From NCBI GenBank assembly GCA_028386065.3, contig JAKUCV010003350.1, forward strand, positions 95,756 to 159,755: a stretch of DNA of 64,000 bases. The letters are read 5' to 3'. The DNA comes from Turnera subulata (lineage: Eukaryota; Streptophyta; Magnoliopsida; Malpighiales; Passifloraceae). Below are positions 37,195-47,773 of the stretch, piece after piece. Below the pieces are notes generated by a model. It saw nothing but the letters and a program-made list of their open reading frames with translations. It made no database searches and was not told where the DNA came from. The translations under genes and the position numbers were made by a program. Each line of letters opens with the position of its first letter. Position 1 is the stretch's first letter.

Positions 37195-39867
37195 CACACA
37201 CTGCAGGCGAACAACAAAACATAAGAGCACATACAACACCAAGCCATGAACCTTTTACAACTACTAAAGACGCTTCAATCATAAAAGGAAGAAGCATTCG
37301 CTCTTTTATATGGAGTTAGATTCGAGAATGCTACTCTATACGTCTTAGATTCTGAGGCCATGAAACATAAAGAGAACCCTACTTCCTCCTGGAATTAGAC
37401 CATGCATACTAGACTCTACTGCACAAACCATCTATCGAGCTCCTAAAGGGAATCAATCAATGGATACAAAGCGTCCATGATAAACAAGTGGCGCAAACCA
37501 ATAAGAAAAGTTTGCCGCTTTATGTAATGGAGTGGTAGGCTAGTAGGCTATGCAGTAACCGGTCTACTTCAAGATCAGTATCATTTCACTACTGAGTTAA
37601 TACTAACAACCACTAACCTACTACCCCCTCCTCGTTAAGCCCCCTCCTACTCTTGGCCATAGCAAGCAAAATTAGTGAGATACAGAATCAAAATCACTCA
37701 ACAAATTACGCTACAACACTGTCTAATAACCGACAAAAACGCGCTTTCAGAAACTAATTAACGAACAGTCAATTTTCCAGAGAATATAAAAAAAAAAAAA
37801 GAAATTGGTACTCGAGAGAACAGAATCGGAACAGTAAAAAAAATCCAAATAGAACCAAAGCAACTATCTAGAGCTCTAGCAAAACGAATATTCCAAAACT
37901 AGGTCAAGACTCCCAGCCACTGCACGAAAACAGTAGCTAGTAACTAACACTGATCTACTCTAGTGAAGTAACATGCAAAAACAACAGTAAGGCAAAAGCA
38001 ACGAAGCGGCCAAATTTTGGTCAGCAGAGGAGAGCTTAAACCTCGAAACTGGAAAAAGAAAACATTGTTCCTCCATTTTCTCGGCAACCAAACAGAATCC
38101 AAATCCTCCCTCCTTACCTCGAGAAAACGACGCGAGTGTCACAGCTCCATGGAAGCGGGTAGCGAACCGAATGTTGCCTTGGAAGGATCTAGAAGAGAAG
38201 CGACGAGTTTTCTTTGGTTCACAAATCGGAGGATCCGAATCCGGGAGCGGAAGATCTTTTGGATTCAAAAATTTTTGTTGCAGCGTGTGTACCTATTTTT
38301 TGTTTTTGTTTTTTGTTTTCTTTTTTTTTTGTGTGTGTGTGTGTGAGGGAGAGAGGATCTCTCAATCGTCAAAGGAGTTTTAAAACAGCGGCTTTCAAAT
38401 CCATTTCTCGGGGGTCACTGTCTGTACTACATGACTAGAGAAGAGGGAGTGAAGAGCAGTAAAACCAAATATACGGTGGGGGTAATTTTTTTAGGGATAA
38501 TATATACGGTTACTCTACGGAAAACCAGGGACGGTTATTAACTTAACTAGCTAGTACAGTGACTTAGTAACTACCCTGGGGGTGGTAGGGGTTTGTGTGC
38601 CAAACACTTATCTGGCTCCATTCATTTCAAATTGAAATTTTGAAAAAAGTGATTCCCATGTTTGATTCCAGAAATATATGCATAAAAAAATAATGGAACC
38701 ACCATTACTAAATAGTAGTAATGCTAATGCTACTCCTTTCTCTTTTGCTTTTTGGTTTTGATTATTGAAGGCTTTTTTTTTCTATTTTTTTAATATTAAA
38801 TTTTGAAATTTAGCTTCCAGCTTCAGCGGCTCAGTCTGCCAGTGTAATTGCACTGTTTTTGTCTTGCTATTTGTCATGCCCCCACTTGTTTTTTTTTTTA
38901 AAAAAAAAATAAAATTCTTCTCCATTCATCCGATTCTCTTTTTTCCTCTTTTTTTTTTTGTCGTAGTTCGAGAAATATTTTTATGTATTTGTCTTAGAGG
39001 TTCGGTGTCGTAATATCTTCGAAAAAAAAGTAATATTTTCCCTTCGCTTAAAGACAACAGACATATCATTTCATACGAGTAGATAATTCCAAACTTTAAT
39101 GTCTTAAAAAAATGTCATACTATTAGCAGCAGGGTATTTGGCATGAGCAATAATGAGTTTGGTATCTCTCAAACAAAATCACCGATTATTAACATGAGCT
39201 GGTCAAAGTTTTAATTTTATTTTAGCAAATTTTGAATTTGAATCCTTATGTATGTTAAAAAAAAAATTCATTGTTGAGACAGACTCTCACACACACCACT
39301 ATCAAATATGCACTCAGGAAACTAATGCCAAAGAGTCTGCAATTTAAAAATCTAAAAAAAATGGAACAAGGTGGTCAGTGGTCACATTTGTAGATAGATT
39401 GCAACGGATGATGATGCAATATATGGAAGAGTTCACTTCAAATCGAAGAAATACTACATGATTAGTAAACAAGTTTAGAAGATTGACAAAAGGAGCCTTA
39501 ATTAACTACACAGGTCAGTGTAAGGGGGGTAGGAGATGGGGGGAAAATAAGCAAAATTTGTTGAGTGTGATGACAAACCGACCAATTAGTCACAAAATTG
39601 CGTGTTCTGCGGACCGCTTCGTCCTCATAAACTGTGACCGAAAGAACATTATTTTTTTTTTGTCCAAGACCAAAAGAACATTATGCACTTAAATATATGG
39701 TTGCATTGCAATCAATTGCATGCAAACCTTGTAGTGCCCACATTTGGTTGTACCCATATTAATTTTTCTCGCCCATCCCATTTACCAATGCTTGTTTGTG
39801 CTCACAATACTCAATAGCTCTAATTATGTAGTATAATTTCTTCAAATGCTAATGCAGTATAATATAT
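37195..39867. other. WDL 5' UTR intron, leader, promoter and flanking intergenic DNA
   Basis: A 5' UTR intron of WDL fits 37201-38117 on the minus strand, with a leader exon from 38118 upwards (perhaps to about 38280). A T-rich tract followed by a GT microsatellite lies at about 38320-38345. The rest to 39867 is AT-rich with long A and T runs near 38900 and no gene. Confidence 0.55.
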
Positions 39868-39877
39868 GTGTTTAAAA

Positions 39878-40300
39878 GGATCAAAAACCCTGTGTTTGCA
39901 GAACATTTTTCATCCTTGTGTTGTAAAAAGGACATTTTTCATCCTCATGTTTATTTTTGGGAACAATTTTCATCATCCGCCGATTTTCCCACCCGAAAAT
40001 GCTGACGTGTCACTATTTTTTTGACACATCAGCAAAGTGGATCCCACCATAAACGGGTCAATCATATTTTTCATCCTTGTGTTTATTGCTTTGAACATTT
40101 TTCATCCTTGTGTTGCAAAAAGGACATTTTTCATCCTCGTGTTTATTTTTCGGAACAATTTTCATTATCCGCCGATTTTTCGAAAAGAAAATGCTGACGT
40201 GTCACTTTTTTTTGACACATCAACAAAATGGGGCCCACTTAGAACCCAGAATGCCCTACCCATTAGCACCCGCCCGACCCGTTTTCGCCCACGTTTTGTT
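39878..40300 (+). repeat. Left inverted arm, internally duplicated
   Basis: It holds two tandem copies of a roughly 192-base unit (starting near 39901 and 40093), each containing ACATTTTTCATCC and a GCTGACGTGTCAC-to-GACACATCA hairpin. Confidence 0.8.
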
Positions 40301-40605
40301 TCCCGTTTCTCAATTTGTTAATTAATAAAACACCCCAAAAATTATCCAATTCTAGAAAAAAAATAACAAAAAAAACAACACACTCCCTTAACCAGCCAAG
40401 ACGTCACCGTGTTGGCCACACCCATCCCCCACACTTCTTCTTCTTCCTTGACGGCCTTGGAGACGGCAAGGACGGGGGATCGGCGGGGGGCGGAGGAGTG
40501 GAGCTTGTGGAGGCGGAGGTTGCGGGATTTGGATCGGAGGAGGGGGGAAAGAGGAGGAGGAGGAAGAAGACTTGAGAGGGTCGAAGAGGGGAGGTAGGTG
40601 GCGGG

Positions 40606-40840
40606 GAGTCCCCTGAGCCGCTTAACCGTCAGCTCCTGGAGGCTGGTGCAGTGGCTCAGAATCGCGTTGAGGCCCTCAGCGTGGTAAGCGCAGGAGGCGA
40701 GCGAGAGCTTGGTGAGGCTCGAGCAGTTGCGGGCGAAGGCATCCACGCCATGGTCGGTCACCGCGCAGCAGCCGCGGGAGCTTGAGGTGGGCGAGGTTGC
40801 CGCAGCGGATCGAGATCGCGACCAAGGCGTCGTCGTCGAT
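40606..40840 (-). pseudogene. Captured fragment of a VIER F-BOX (VFB)-type F-box/LRR gene
   Basis: On the minus strand one frame reads DDALVAISIRCGNLAHLKL. After a frame change near 40777 another reads GCCAVTDHGVDAFARNC, then LTKLSLASC, LNAILSHC and LQELTVKRLRGL. This matches the LRR part of VFB F-box proteins (Arabidopsis At1g47056 group) from memory. The F-box and the remaining LRRs are absent. A 195-codon minus-strand frame (40342-40929) spans it but is mostly off-frame composition. Confidence 0.75.
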
Positions 40841-41024
40841 GGTGACTTGTACATCCAGACGCTGCCGTCACCTGCACATCCAACTGCTGCCGCTGCTGTC
40901 ACCTGCACATCCAACCGCCGCCGCTGCAAGGACCCGGACTGGGTGAGTGACGAGCAAACACATTGGGATTATTTTTGGGGTTGTTTCAGTAATTGGCTAA
41001 CTAGGAAACGAGTAAAACCCGTAG

Positions 41025-41424
41025 GCGAAAACGGGTCGGGTGGTGTGATTTTGGTTGGGCATTTTTGGTTTAATGTGGGCCCACATAGCTGATGTGTCAA
41101 TTAAAAAAGTGACACATCAGCATTTTCTTTTCGAAAAATCGGGGGAAGATAAAAAATGTCCCGAAAAATAAACACAAGGATGAAAAACGTCCGTTTTGTA
41201 ACACAGGGATGAAAAATGCCCAAATCGATAAACACAAGGATGAAAAGTATGATTGAGTCGTGTTTATGGTGGGACCCACTTTGCTGATGTGTTAAAAAAA
41301 TAGTGACACGTCAGCATTTTCGGGTGGAAAAATCAGCGGATAATGAAAATTGTTCCCAAAAATAAACACGAGGATGAAAAATGTTCAAAGTGGCAAACAC
41401 ATGGATCAAAAATATGATTGGCAC
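41025..41424 (-). repeat. Right inverted arm
   Basis: Inverted counterpart of the left arm, with the same two-unit structure. It ends near TATGATTGGCAC, followed by the target repeat GTGTTTAAAA. Confidence 0.8.
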
Positions 41425-41434
41425 GTGTTTAAAA

Positions 41435-41824
41435 CTATTCTTTTCTATTTTCATTTAACCTTTACCGTTAATGTATGAATCTTAATAGTCTTGCAACGCC
41501 GTCAAACGATCCATGTCCCAAAACCTAAAAGTTGGGGATAGTAAATAAAAATTCTTTACTAACCATATATTATTTTGATTATACTGCATATGCAAATGGT
41601 GAATCATTTCTTCATACAAGCATGCATGTTGCAATGGCATGGAGATATATTTTTTAAAAATGCTTGTGTACTTTCCCGGGATACTATAGCATTGCGATCC
41701 TGCATCTTCTGTGTTGTTGAATCATGAATTTATAAAAATATTGGGTTTATAAAGAGTAAAAACAGGATTTTTCAGTTGAGATGGTTTTTTGACAAACCAA
41801 TTTTATGTTCAAGTGTAGAGAGTG
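41435..41824. other. Intergenic gap between two mobile elements
   Basis: About 390 bases of AT-rich sequence; nothing recognised. Confidence 0.6.
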
Positions 41825-41829
41825 GAAAT

Positions 41830-42282
41830 TGTTGTAAATAACTTATAATGAATGTCATTATTACCATCCAATAAAATTCATTTCTATCATACCCAAATTT
41901 ATCCCTGGTAAATTCATTTACTCCTCACCTAACATCCAATTGGATTTATCTCTTTGGCCATTTACCCTCCATAATTTTATTTTGTCCTAATCTTAATGTC
42001 ATCTTTCTTTACCTAATATCCTTTTGCTTTTACCTTATTAAATTAATCATACTTATTTGTTTTTATCCTCCTATTTTCACCTTTAAATACCCCTTTTATT
42101 TCCATACACACATACACCTTTGATCACCATAAGCTTACTCTCTTCAAACTCTCATACACCTCTCTTATTCTCCTCCCTCCATCATTAGTTTATTATTCCT
42201 ATTTTCATATTATTATTACTTCCAAAAGTTGTATTATTATCTTGATCAAGTTTGTATTATTCAATCAAGAGTGAATTCCTTC
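41830..42282 (+). repeat. 5' LTR of the second copia element
   Basis: About 453 bp. A TATA-like CTTTAAATACC lies at about 42081, followed by a CA-rich likely start region. The 3' border is set by where similarity to the other LTR stops (GAATTCCTTC) and is uncertain. Confidence 0.8.
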
Positions 42283-42480
42283 CTTGTTGGCCGACAAAGC
42301 CGCCTTGTTTCATTTGTTGGCCGGTTAAGCCGCCTTTATCGAGTAAGCATATATATATATTACATACTCTATATTATAATTCTACTACTGTTGCTGAAAG
42401 ATTTATCGAGTAAGCTTATATACTTATATAAATATTTTACTTCTCTTTATATTTGTTTTATATATTTCTTTACTGTTATA

Positions 42481-43512
42481 ATGGCAAACCTTGCAAAACT
42501 TGAATTTGAGGCCCTCGATATTTCTGGAAGAAATTATCTGTCATGGGCACTGGATGCAGAAATGCATTTAGATGCTATGGGCCTGGGAGATACCATAAAA
42601 TCTCCTCAAGATAAAGGAAAAGCTATATCTATTCAAGAAAAAGATGAGACTAGTCAAGATAAGGCAAAAGCCATAATCTTTCTCCGTCATCATCTTCATG
42701 ATAGTCTAAAGACGGAGTATCTTACTGTCAAAGATCCTGCAGATCTTTGGAAAAATTTGAAAGAAAGATATGATCATCTAAAGATGGTCATACTCCCAAA
42801 AGCTTGTTATGAGTGGATGCATCTGAGGCTGCAAGATTTTAAATCTGTGCACGAATATAATTCAGCTATGTTTCGAATAGGCTCTCAATTAAAATTATGT
42901 GGAGAAAGTGTTACTGATGTCGATATGTTAGAGAAAACATTCTCCACCTTTCATGCATCCAATGTGCTCCTGCAGCAGCAGTACCGTGAAAAAGGTTTCA
43001 CAAAATATTCTGATTTGATTTCTTGCCTCCTGGTGGCCGAACAAAATAATGAGCTATTGATGAAAAATCATGAGTCTCGCCCCACAGCTTCAGCTCCATT
43101 CCCAGAAGCGAATGCAGCAATACATGATAATTTTGGTCATGGCCGTGGACAAGGTCGTGGCCGGGGACGTGGGCGTGGACGTGGAAGGAACCACTTTAAT
43201 TATCGTGACCGTAATATTCATAAAAATAGCAAGGCTAAAGGAAAACATGTTAATGATGGCAAATATCAGGACAAGAAAAATCCTGAGACAACTTGCTATC
43301 GATGTGGCATGACGGGTCACTGGTCACTAGCATGTCGTACAGCAAAGCACTTGGTGGAACTTTATCAATCATCTTTGAAAGCCAAAAACAAAGCTGTTGA
43401 AACAAATTTTGTTCAAGATGATGACCAAGATGCTACCTTCCAGTCCCACTCATATTTTGATGATTATCTTGCTTATCCAGGAGAAGCAAGCGATAAAATG
43501 AAGCAAGAATAA
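42481..43512 (+). CDS. Copia Gag polyprotein, intact frame
   Basis: 343 aa, starting MANLAKLEFEALDISGRNYL. It has a retrotransposon capsid region (about residues 10-200), an Arg-Gly-rich basic stretch of GRGRGRG type at about 225-238, and a CCHC zinc knuckle, CYRCGMTGHWSLAC, at about 43292-43333. Gag forms the virus-like particle and binds the element's RNA. The frame is also open upstream of 42481 back to 42229, but homology and the related element start at this ATG. Unlike many copia elements, gag ends with its own stop and pol follows after a 137-base T-rich spacer. Confidence 0.9.
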   Translation: MANLAKLEFEALDISGRNYLSWALDAEMHLDAMGLGDTIKSPQDKGKAISIQEKDETSQDKAKAIIFLRHHLHDSLKTEYLTVKDPADLWKNLKERYDHLKMVILPKACYEWMHLRLQDFKSVHEYNSAMFRIGSQLKLCGESVTDVDMLEKTFSTFHASNVLLQQQYREKGFTKYSDLISCLLVAEQNNELLMKNHESRPTASAPFPEANAAIHDNFGHGRGQGRGRGRGRGRGRNHFNYRDRNIHKNSKAKGKHVNDGKYQDKKNPETTCYRCGMTGHWSLACRTAKHLVELYQSSLKAKNKAVETNFVQDDDQDATFQSHSYFDDYLAYPGEASDKMKQE

Positions 43513-43642
43513 ATCTGGTACTAGTCTCTTTGTATTTTACATTTATGTTCCTATCTGCTGTTTATTTCTATTAATGTTCTTAATGTTTCAATTTGGAATA
43601 AATTTCAGTATTATTTTCTTATGCATGTTTTATTTTCTTTTA

Positions 43643-46600
43643 TGAAGATATGGATATTCAGCTATATGGTTCCAAGAATAATGACTCGGAGATCTGTCTA
43701 GCAGACAGTGCAACTACTCATTCCGTATTTAATAAACGGAAATATTTCCTTACTTTGAAATTTGAAAAAGCATATGTTAGTACAATCTCTGGTAGTACAA
43801 AAATAATTGAAGGCTCCGGAAGAGCTCAAATTTTACTACCAAAGGGAACAAAGATAATCATTGAAAATACTTTGTTCTCTTCAAAGTCTCAAAGAAACCT
43901 ATTAAGTTTTAAGGATATCCGTTTAAATGGATATCATATTGAGACAATAAATGAAAGAGATGCTGAATACCTCTATCTTACAAAAATTACCACTTCAGGT
44001 AACAAATAAGTTGTGGAAAAATTACCCGTATTATCTTCTGGATTGTACTACACAAATATTCGAGTCATTGAAAGTTATTATACCCAGCCAGAAGCTGGCA
44101 CCAGCCTGAAGCTGACTAATGAGTTAAAAATTTGGCATGACCGGTTGGGCCATCCCGGATCAATAATGATGCGCAGAATTATTGAAAATTCATTTGGTCA
44201 TCCATTGAAAAACCAGAAGATTTTTCAATCTAATGAATTTTCATGTGCTGCTTATTCACAAGGAAAATTAATTATCCGGCCTTCATATGATAAGGTTGGT
44301 TCTGCATCACCAGCATTTTTAGAAAGAATTCAGGAAGATATTTGTGGACCTATACATCCACCGTGTGGAACATTTAGATATTTTATGGTTTTAAATTTTT
44401 AATTGATGCATCAACTAGATGGTCCCATGTGTGCCTTTTGTCCTCACGCAATTTGGCGTTTGCGCGTTTGTTATCACAATTGATCAAATTGTTGGTGCAC
44501 TTCCCTGATCATGCAATTAAGACTATACGTCTTGATAATACTGCTGAATTCACCTCTAAGGCATTTAATGACTATTGTATGTCAATTGGAGTTGTGGTTG
44601 AACATCCTGTAGCTCATGTTCATACCCAAAACGGTCTGGCAGAATCGTTGATTAAACGCCTCCAGTTGATTGCGAGGCCATTATTGATGAGAAGCAAACT
44701 CCCCGTTACTGCTTGGGGACATGCTATTTTGCATGCAGCAGCACTTGTGCGCATCAGGCCAACAAGCTATCATAAGCTCTCCCCTATTCAATTGGTTCAT
44801 GGTCACGAACCTAATATCTCCCATCTTCGGACCTTTGGTTGTGCAGTATATGTGCTAATTGCTCCACCACAGCGAACTAAAATGGGTCCTCAAAGAAGAT
44901 TGGGAATATATGTTGGATATGAATCTCCATCAATTGTAAAATATTTGGAACCAACAACTGGAGATTTATCTACAGCAAGGTTTGTTGATTGTCATTTTGA
45001 TGAAAATATTTATCCAATATTAGGAGGAGAAAATAAGCAGCTGGATAAAGAAATTAAATGGAATGCTATATCATTATCAAGCCTTGATCCTCGAACAAAT
45101 CAGTGTGAACTTGAAGTTCAAAAGATAATTCATTTGTAAAATATAGCAAATCAATTGCCAGACGCTTTTACTGATATCAAAAAAGTGACCAAATCTCATG
45201 TACCAGCTGCAAATGCTCCTGTTAGAATTGATGTCCCCGAAGGACAAGAAAAAATTGCAAATGAATCTAAAGCACGTCAGAAGCGTGGCAGACCACTCGG
45301 TTCCAAAGATAAAAATCCTCGACAGAGAAAAGGAGTAAAGATACAAGATGGCCCTAACGAGGTAATAAAACTTCCACAGAGGTTCAAATTGAAAATCCTC
45401 AAGAAGAAGATAATCCTCCAGAAGAGGTTCTTGACATAAATTGTAATGTTCCAGAAGTAACTCAGGTACCTGAAATAAGTCAAAATGATGAGATCTCAAT
45501 CAATTATATTATGTCAGGAACAAGATGGAACCGACGTGAAATAACCGTCGACGGAATTTTTGCATATAATGTAGCGCTAAATATTAACGAAGGAAATGAG
45601 GATCATGAGCCTAAATCAATCGATGAATGCTGGCGTAGAAATGATTGGCCAAAATGGAGAGACGCAATTAAGGCTGAGTTAGACTCGCTCATGAAGCGAG
45701 AAGTTTTTGGGCCAGTAGTCCCAACACCTGATGGTGTAAAACCGATCGGTTACAAATGGGTATTTGTGCGGAAAAGAAATGAGAAAAATGAAATAGTGAG
45801 ATATAAAGCACGGCTTGTCGCATAAGGTTTTACCCAACGACCTGGTATTGATTATGAGGAGACATACTCCCCTATGGTGGATGCAATAACTTTTCGGTAT
45901 CTAATTAGTCTGGCAGTACATGAAAAATTAGAAATGCGTCTAATGGATGTTGTTACAGCCTATCTCTATAGACTTATAAGCCATGATATATACATGAGAG
46001 TCCCTGAAGGACTCAAGTTGCCCGAAGCAACTAATTCCCGGGATATATACTCAATTAGATTGAAAAGATCTTTATATGGCTTGAAGCAATCTGGACGTAT
46101 GTGGTATAATCGTCTCAGTGAATACTTGATAAAAGAAGGCTTCAAAAATGATTCCATATGTCCATGTATTTTTATTAAAAGGTCCATGCATAAATATGTC
46201 ATCATTGCTGTTTATGTTGATGACTTAAAATTATTGGAACTCCTGAAGAAGTTTCCAAAGCCATGCATTGTTTAAAGAAAGAATTAGAGATGAAGGACCT
46301 TGGAAAGACAAAACTCTGTCTAGGTCTTCAAATTGCACATTTAGAAAATAGGATCTTTGTCCGTCAGACACCTTATACCGAGAAGGTATTGAAAAGATTT
46401 TATATGGACAAAGCGCATCCAACAAGTACTCCGATGGTTGTGAGGTCGCTTGATCAGAAGCAAGATATTCTCAGACCTCGAGAAGATAATGAAGAGATTC
46501 TTGGTCCGGAAGTACCATATCTCAACGCGATTGGAACTTTAATGTATCTTGCTACTAATACAAGACCTGATATATCTTTTGCTGTCAGTTTACTAGCAAG

Positions 46601-47164
46601 ATATAGTTCTGCCCCAACTCGCAGACATTGGAATGGGATAAAACAAATTTTTCGATATCTTCGGGGTACAATGGATATGGGATTATTTTATTCATCCGGG
46701 TCCAAACCGATCTAATTGGTTATGCAGATGCAGGTTATTTGTCTGATCCACATAAAGCTCGGTCACAAACAGGCTACTTGTTTACTTATGGAGGAACTGC
46801 TATATCGTGGCGATCCACAAAGCAAAGTATTGTTGCCACCTCTTCAAATAATGCAGAAATTGTAGCCATACATGAAGCCAGTCGAGAGTGTGTTTGGCTA
46901 AGATCAATGACACAGCATATTCGAGATTCTTGTGGATTGGATAGTGGGAAAGACGTTCCAACGACCATTTATGAAGATAATGCTGCCTGCATTACTCAAT
47001 TGAAAGAGGGATGCATAAAAGGCGACCGGACAAAGCACATATCACCAAAATTCTTTTTTACTCATGATCTTCAGAAGAATGGTGATATTTGTGTTCAACA
47101 GATTCGCTCAAGTGACAATTTGTCAGACCTCTTTACAAAATCACTACCTACTTCAATTTTTTAG
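43643..47164 (+). pseudogene. Copia pol (protease, integrase, reverse transcriptase, RNase H), disrupted
   Basis: The domains are in order. Protease has the active-site LADSATTHS near 43700. The pre-integrase zinc box (WHDRLGHPGS) is at about 44130, where the final CxxC reads CAAY, so one Cys is lost. The integrase core runs to about 45000. Reverse transcriptase has YVDD at 46213-46224. RNase H starts near 46719 (GYADAGYLSDP). In-frame stops lie at 44007-44009, 45137-45139 and 45823-45825. Frame changes lie near 44395, 45365-45510, 46225-46262 and 46710. The enzyme cannot be made as one product, so this copy is not autonomous. Confidence 0.92.
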
Positions 47165-47348
47165 AAGTTGATAATGAAGATTGACATGCGACGACTTCAA
47201 GATATCAAGGGAGGCCAAAATGAGGGGGAGTAGAATACGCACTACACTCTTTTTTCCTTCACCAAGTTTTTATCCCACTGGGTTTTTCTTGGTAAGGTTT
47301 TTAGAGCAGCTTTTCCAAAGCGTGTTCTACCCAAAGTACAATGACATT

Positions 47349-47358
47349 CAAGTGGGAG
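47349..47358 (+). other. Polypurine tract of the second copia element
   Basis: CAAGTGGGAG sits directly before the TGTTGT start of the 3' LTR. The sequence 5' of it (GGGGGAGTAGAATACGCAC at about 47224, then TTTTCTTGGTAAGGTTTTTA) is shared with the first element. Confidence 0.8.
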
Positions 47359-47773
47359 TGTTGTAAATAAATTATAATGAATGTCATTATTACCATCCAG
47401 TAAAATTCATTTCTACCATACTCAAATTTACCCCTGGTAAATTCTTTTACCCCTCACCTAACATCCAATTGGATTTATCTCTTTGGCCATTTATCCTCCA
47501 TAATTTCATTTTGTCCTAATCCTAATGTCATCTTCCTTTACCTAATATCTTTTTATTTTTACCTTATTAAATTAGTCATACTCATTTTTTTTTATCCTCC
47601 CATTTTCACCTATAAAGACCCTCTTCATTTTCATACACACATACACTTTTGATCACCATAAACTTATTCTCTTCAAACTCTCATACACCTCTCTTATTCT
47701 CCTCCCTCCATCATTAATTTATTATTTCTATTTTCATATTATTAATTTTATTCAATCAAGAGTGAATTCCTTC
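47359..47773 (+). repeat. 3' LTR of the second copia element
   Basis: About 415 bp, collinear with the 5' LTR but lacking about 38 bases near its end (after CATATTATTA). It has a clear TATAAAGA at about 47611. Confidence 0.85.

Larger units (their letters stand above)
39878..41424. mobile_element. Long inverted-repeat DNA element with captured gene fragment (Pack-MULE-like)
   Basis: About 420-base arms at 39878-40300 and 41025-41424 are inverted copies of each other. Shared blocks include TTTTCATCCTCGTGTTTATT, AAAATGCTGACGTGTCAC, TTGACACATCAGC and the inner AACGGGTCGGG. The sequence GTGTTTAAAA flanks both ends exactly (39868-39877 and 41425-41434); a 9-10 base target duplication fits Mutator-like elements. 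The core is strikingly GC-rich and holds part of an F-box/LRR gene on the minus strand. No transposase is present, so the element would be non-autonomous. The exact outer ends of the arms differ by small deletions. Confidence 0.75.
41830..47773 (+). mobile_element. Ty1/copia LTR retrotransposon with intact gag and broken pol, 5.9 kb
   Basis: LTRs at 41830-42282 and 47359-47773 start TGTTGTAAATAA. Between them the order is gag, protease, integrase, reverse transcriptase, RNase H, which defines Ty1/copia. A purine tract (AAGTGGGAG) precedes the 3' LTR. The 5' flank ends GAAAT but this is not repeated after the 3' copy, so the target duplication is not demonstrable and the 3' end may be altered. 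No standard primer-binding site is seen after the 5' LTR. The internal sequence is the closest relative in the window to the decayed element at 13798-21550. Confidence 0.93.

Noticed and set aside
40342..40929. 195-codon minus-strand frame as a whole gene
   Set aside because: Only the part around 40606-40776 resembles an F-box/LRR protein, and a frame change interrupts the similarity. Treated as a captured fragment.
42229..42480. In-frame N-terminal extension of gag
   Set aside because: It lies partly in the 5' LTR and AT-rich leader. The homologous gag start and initiation context favour 42481.
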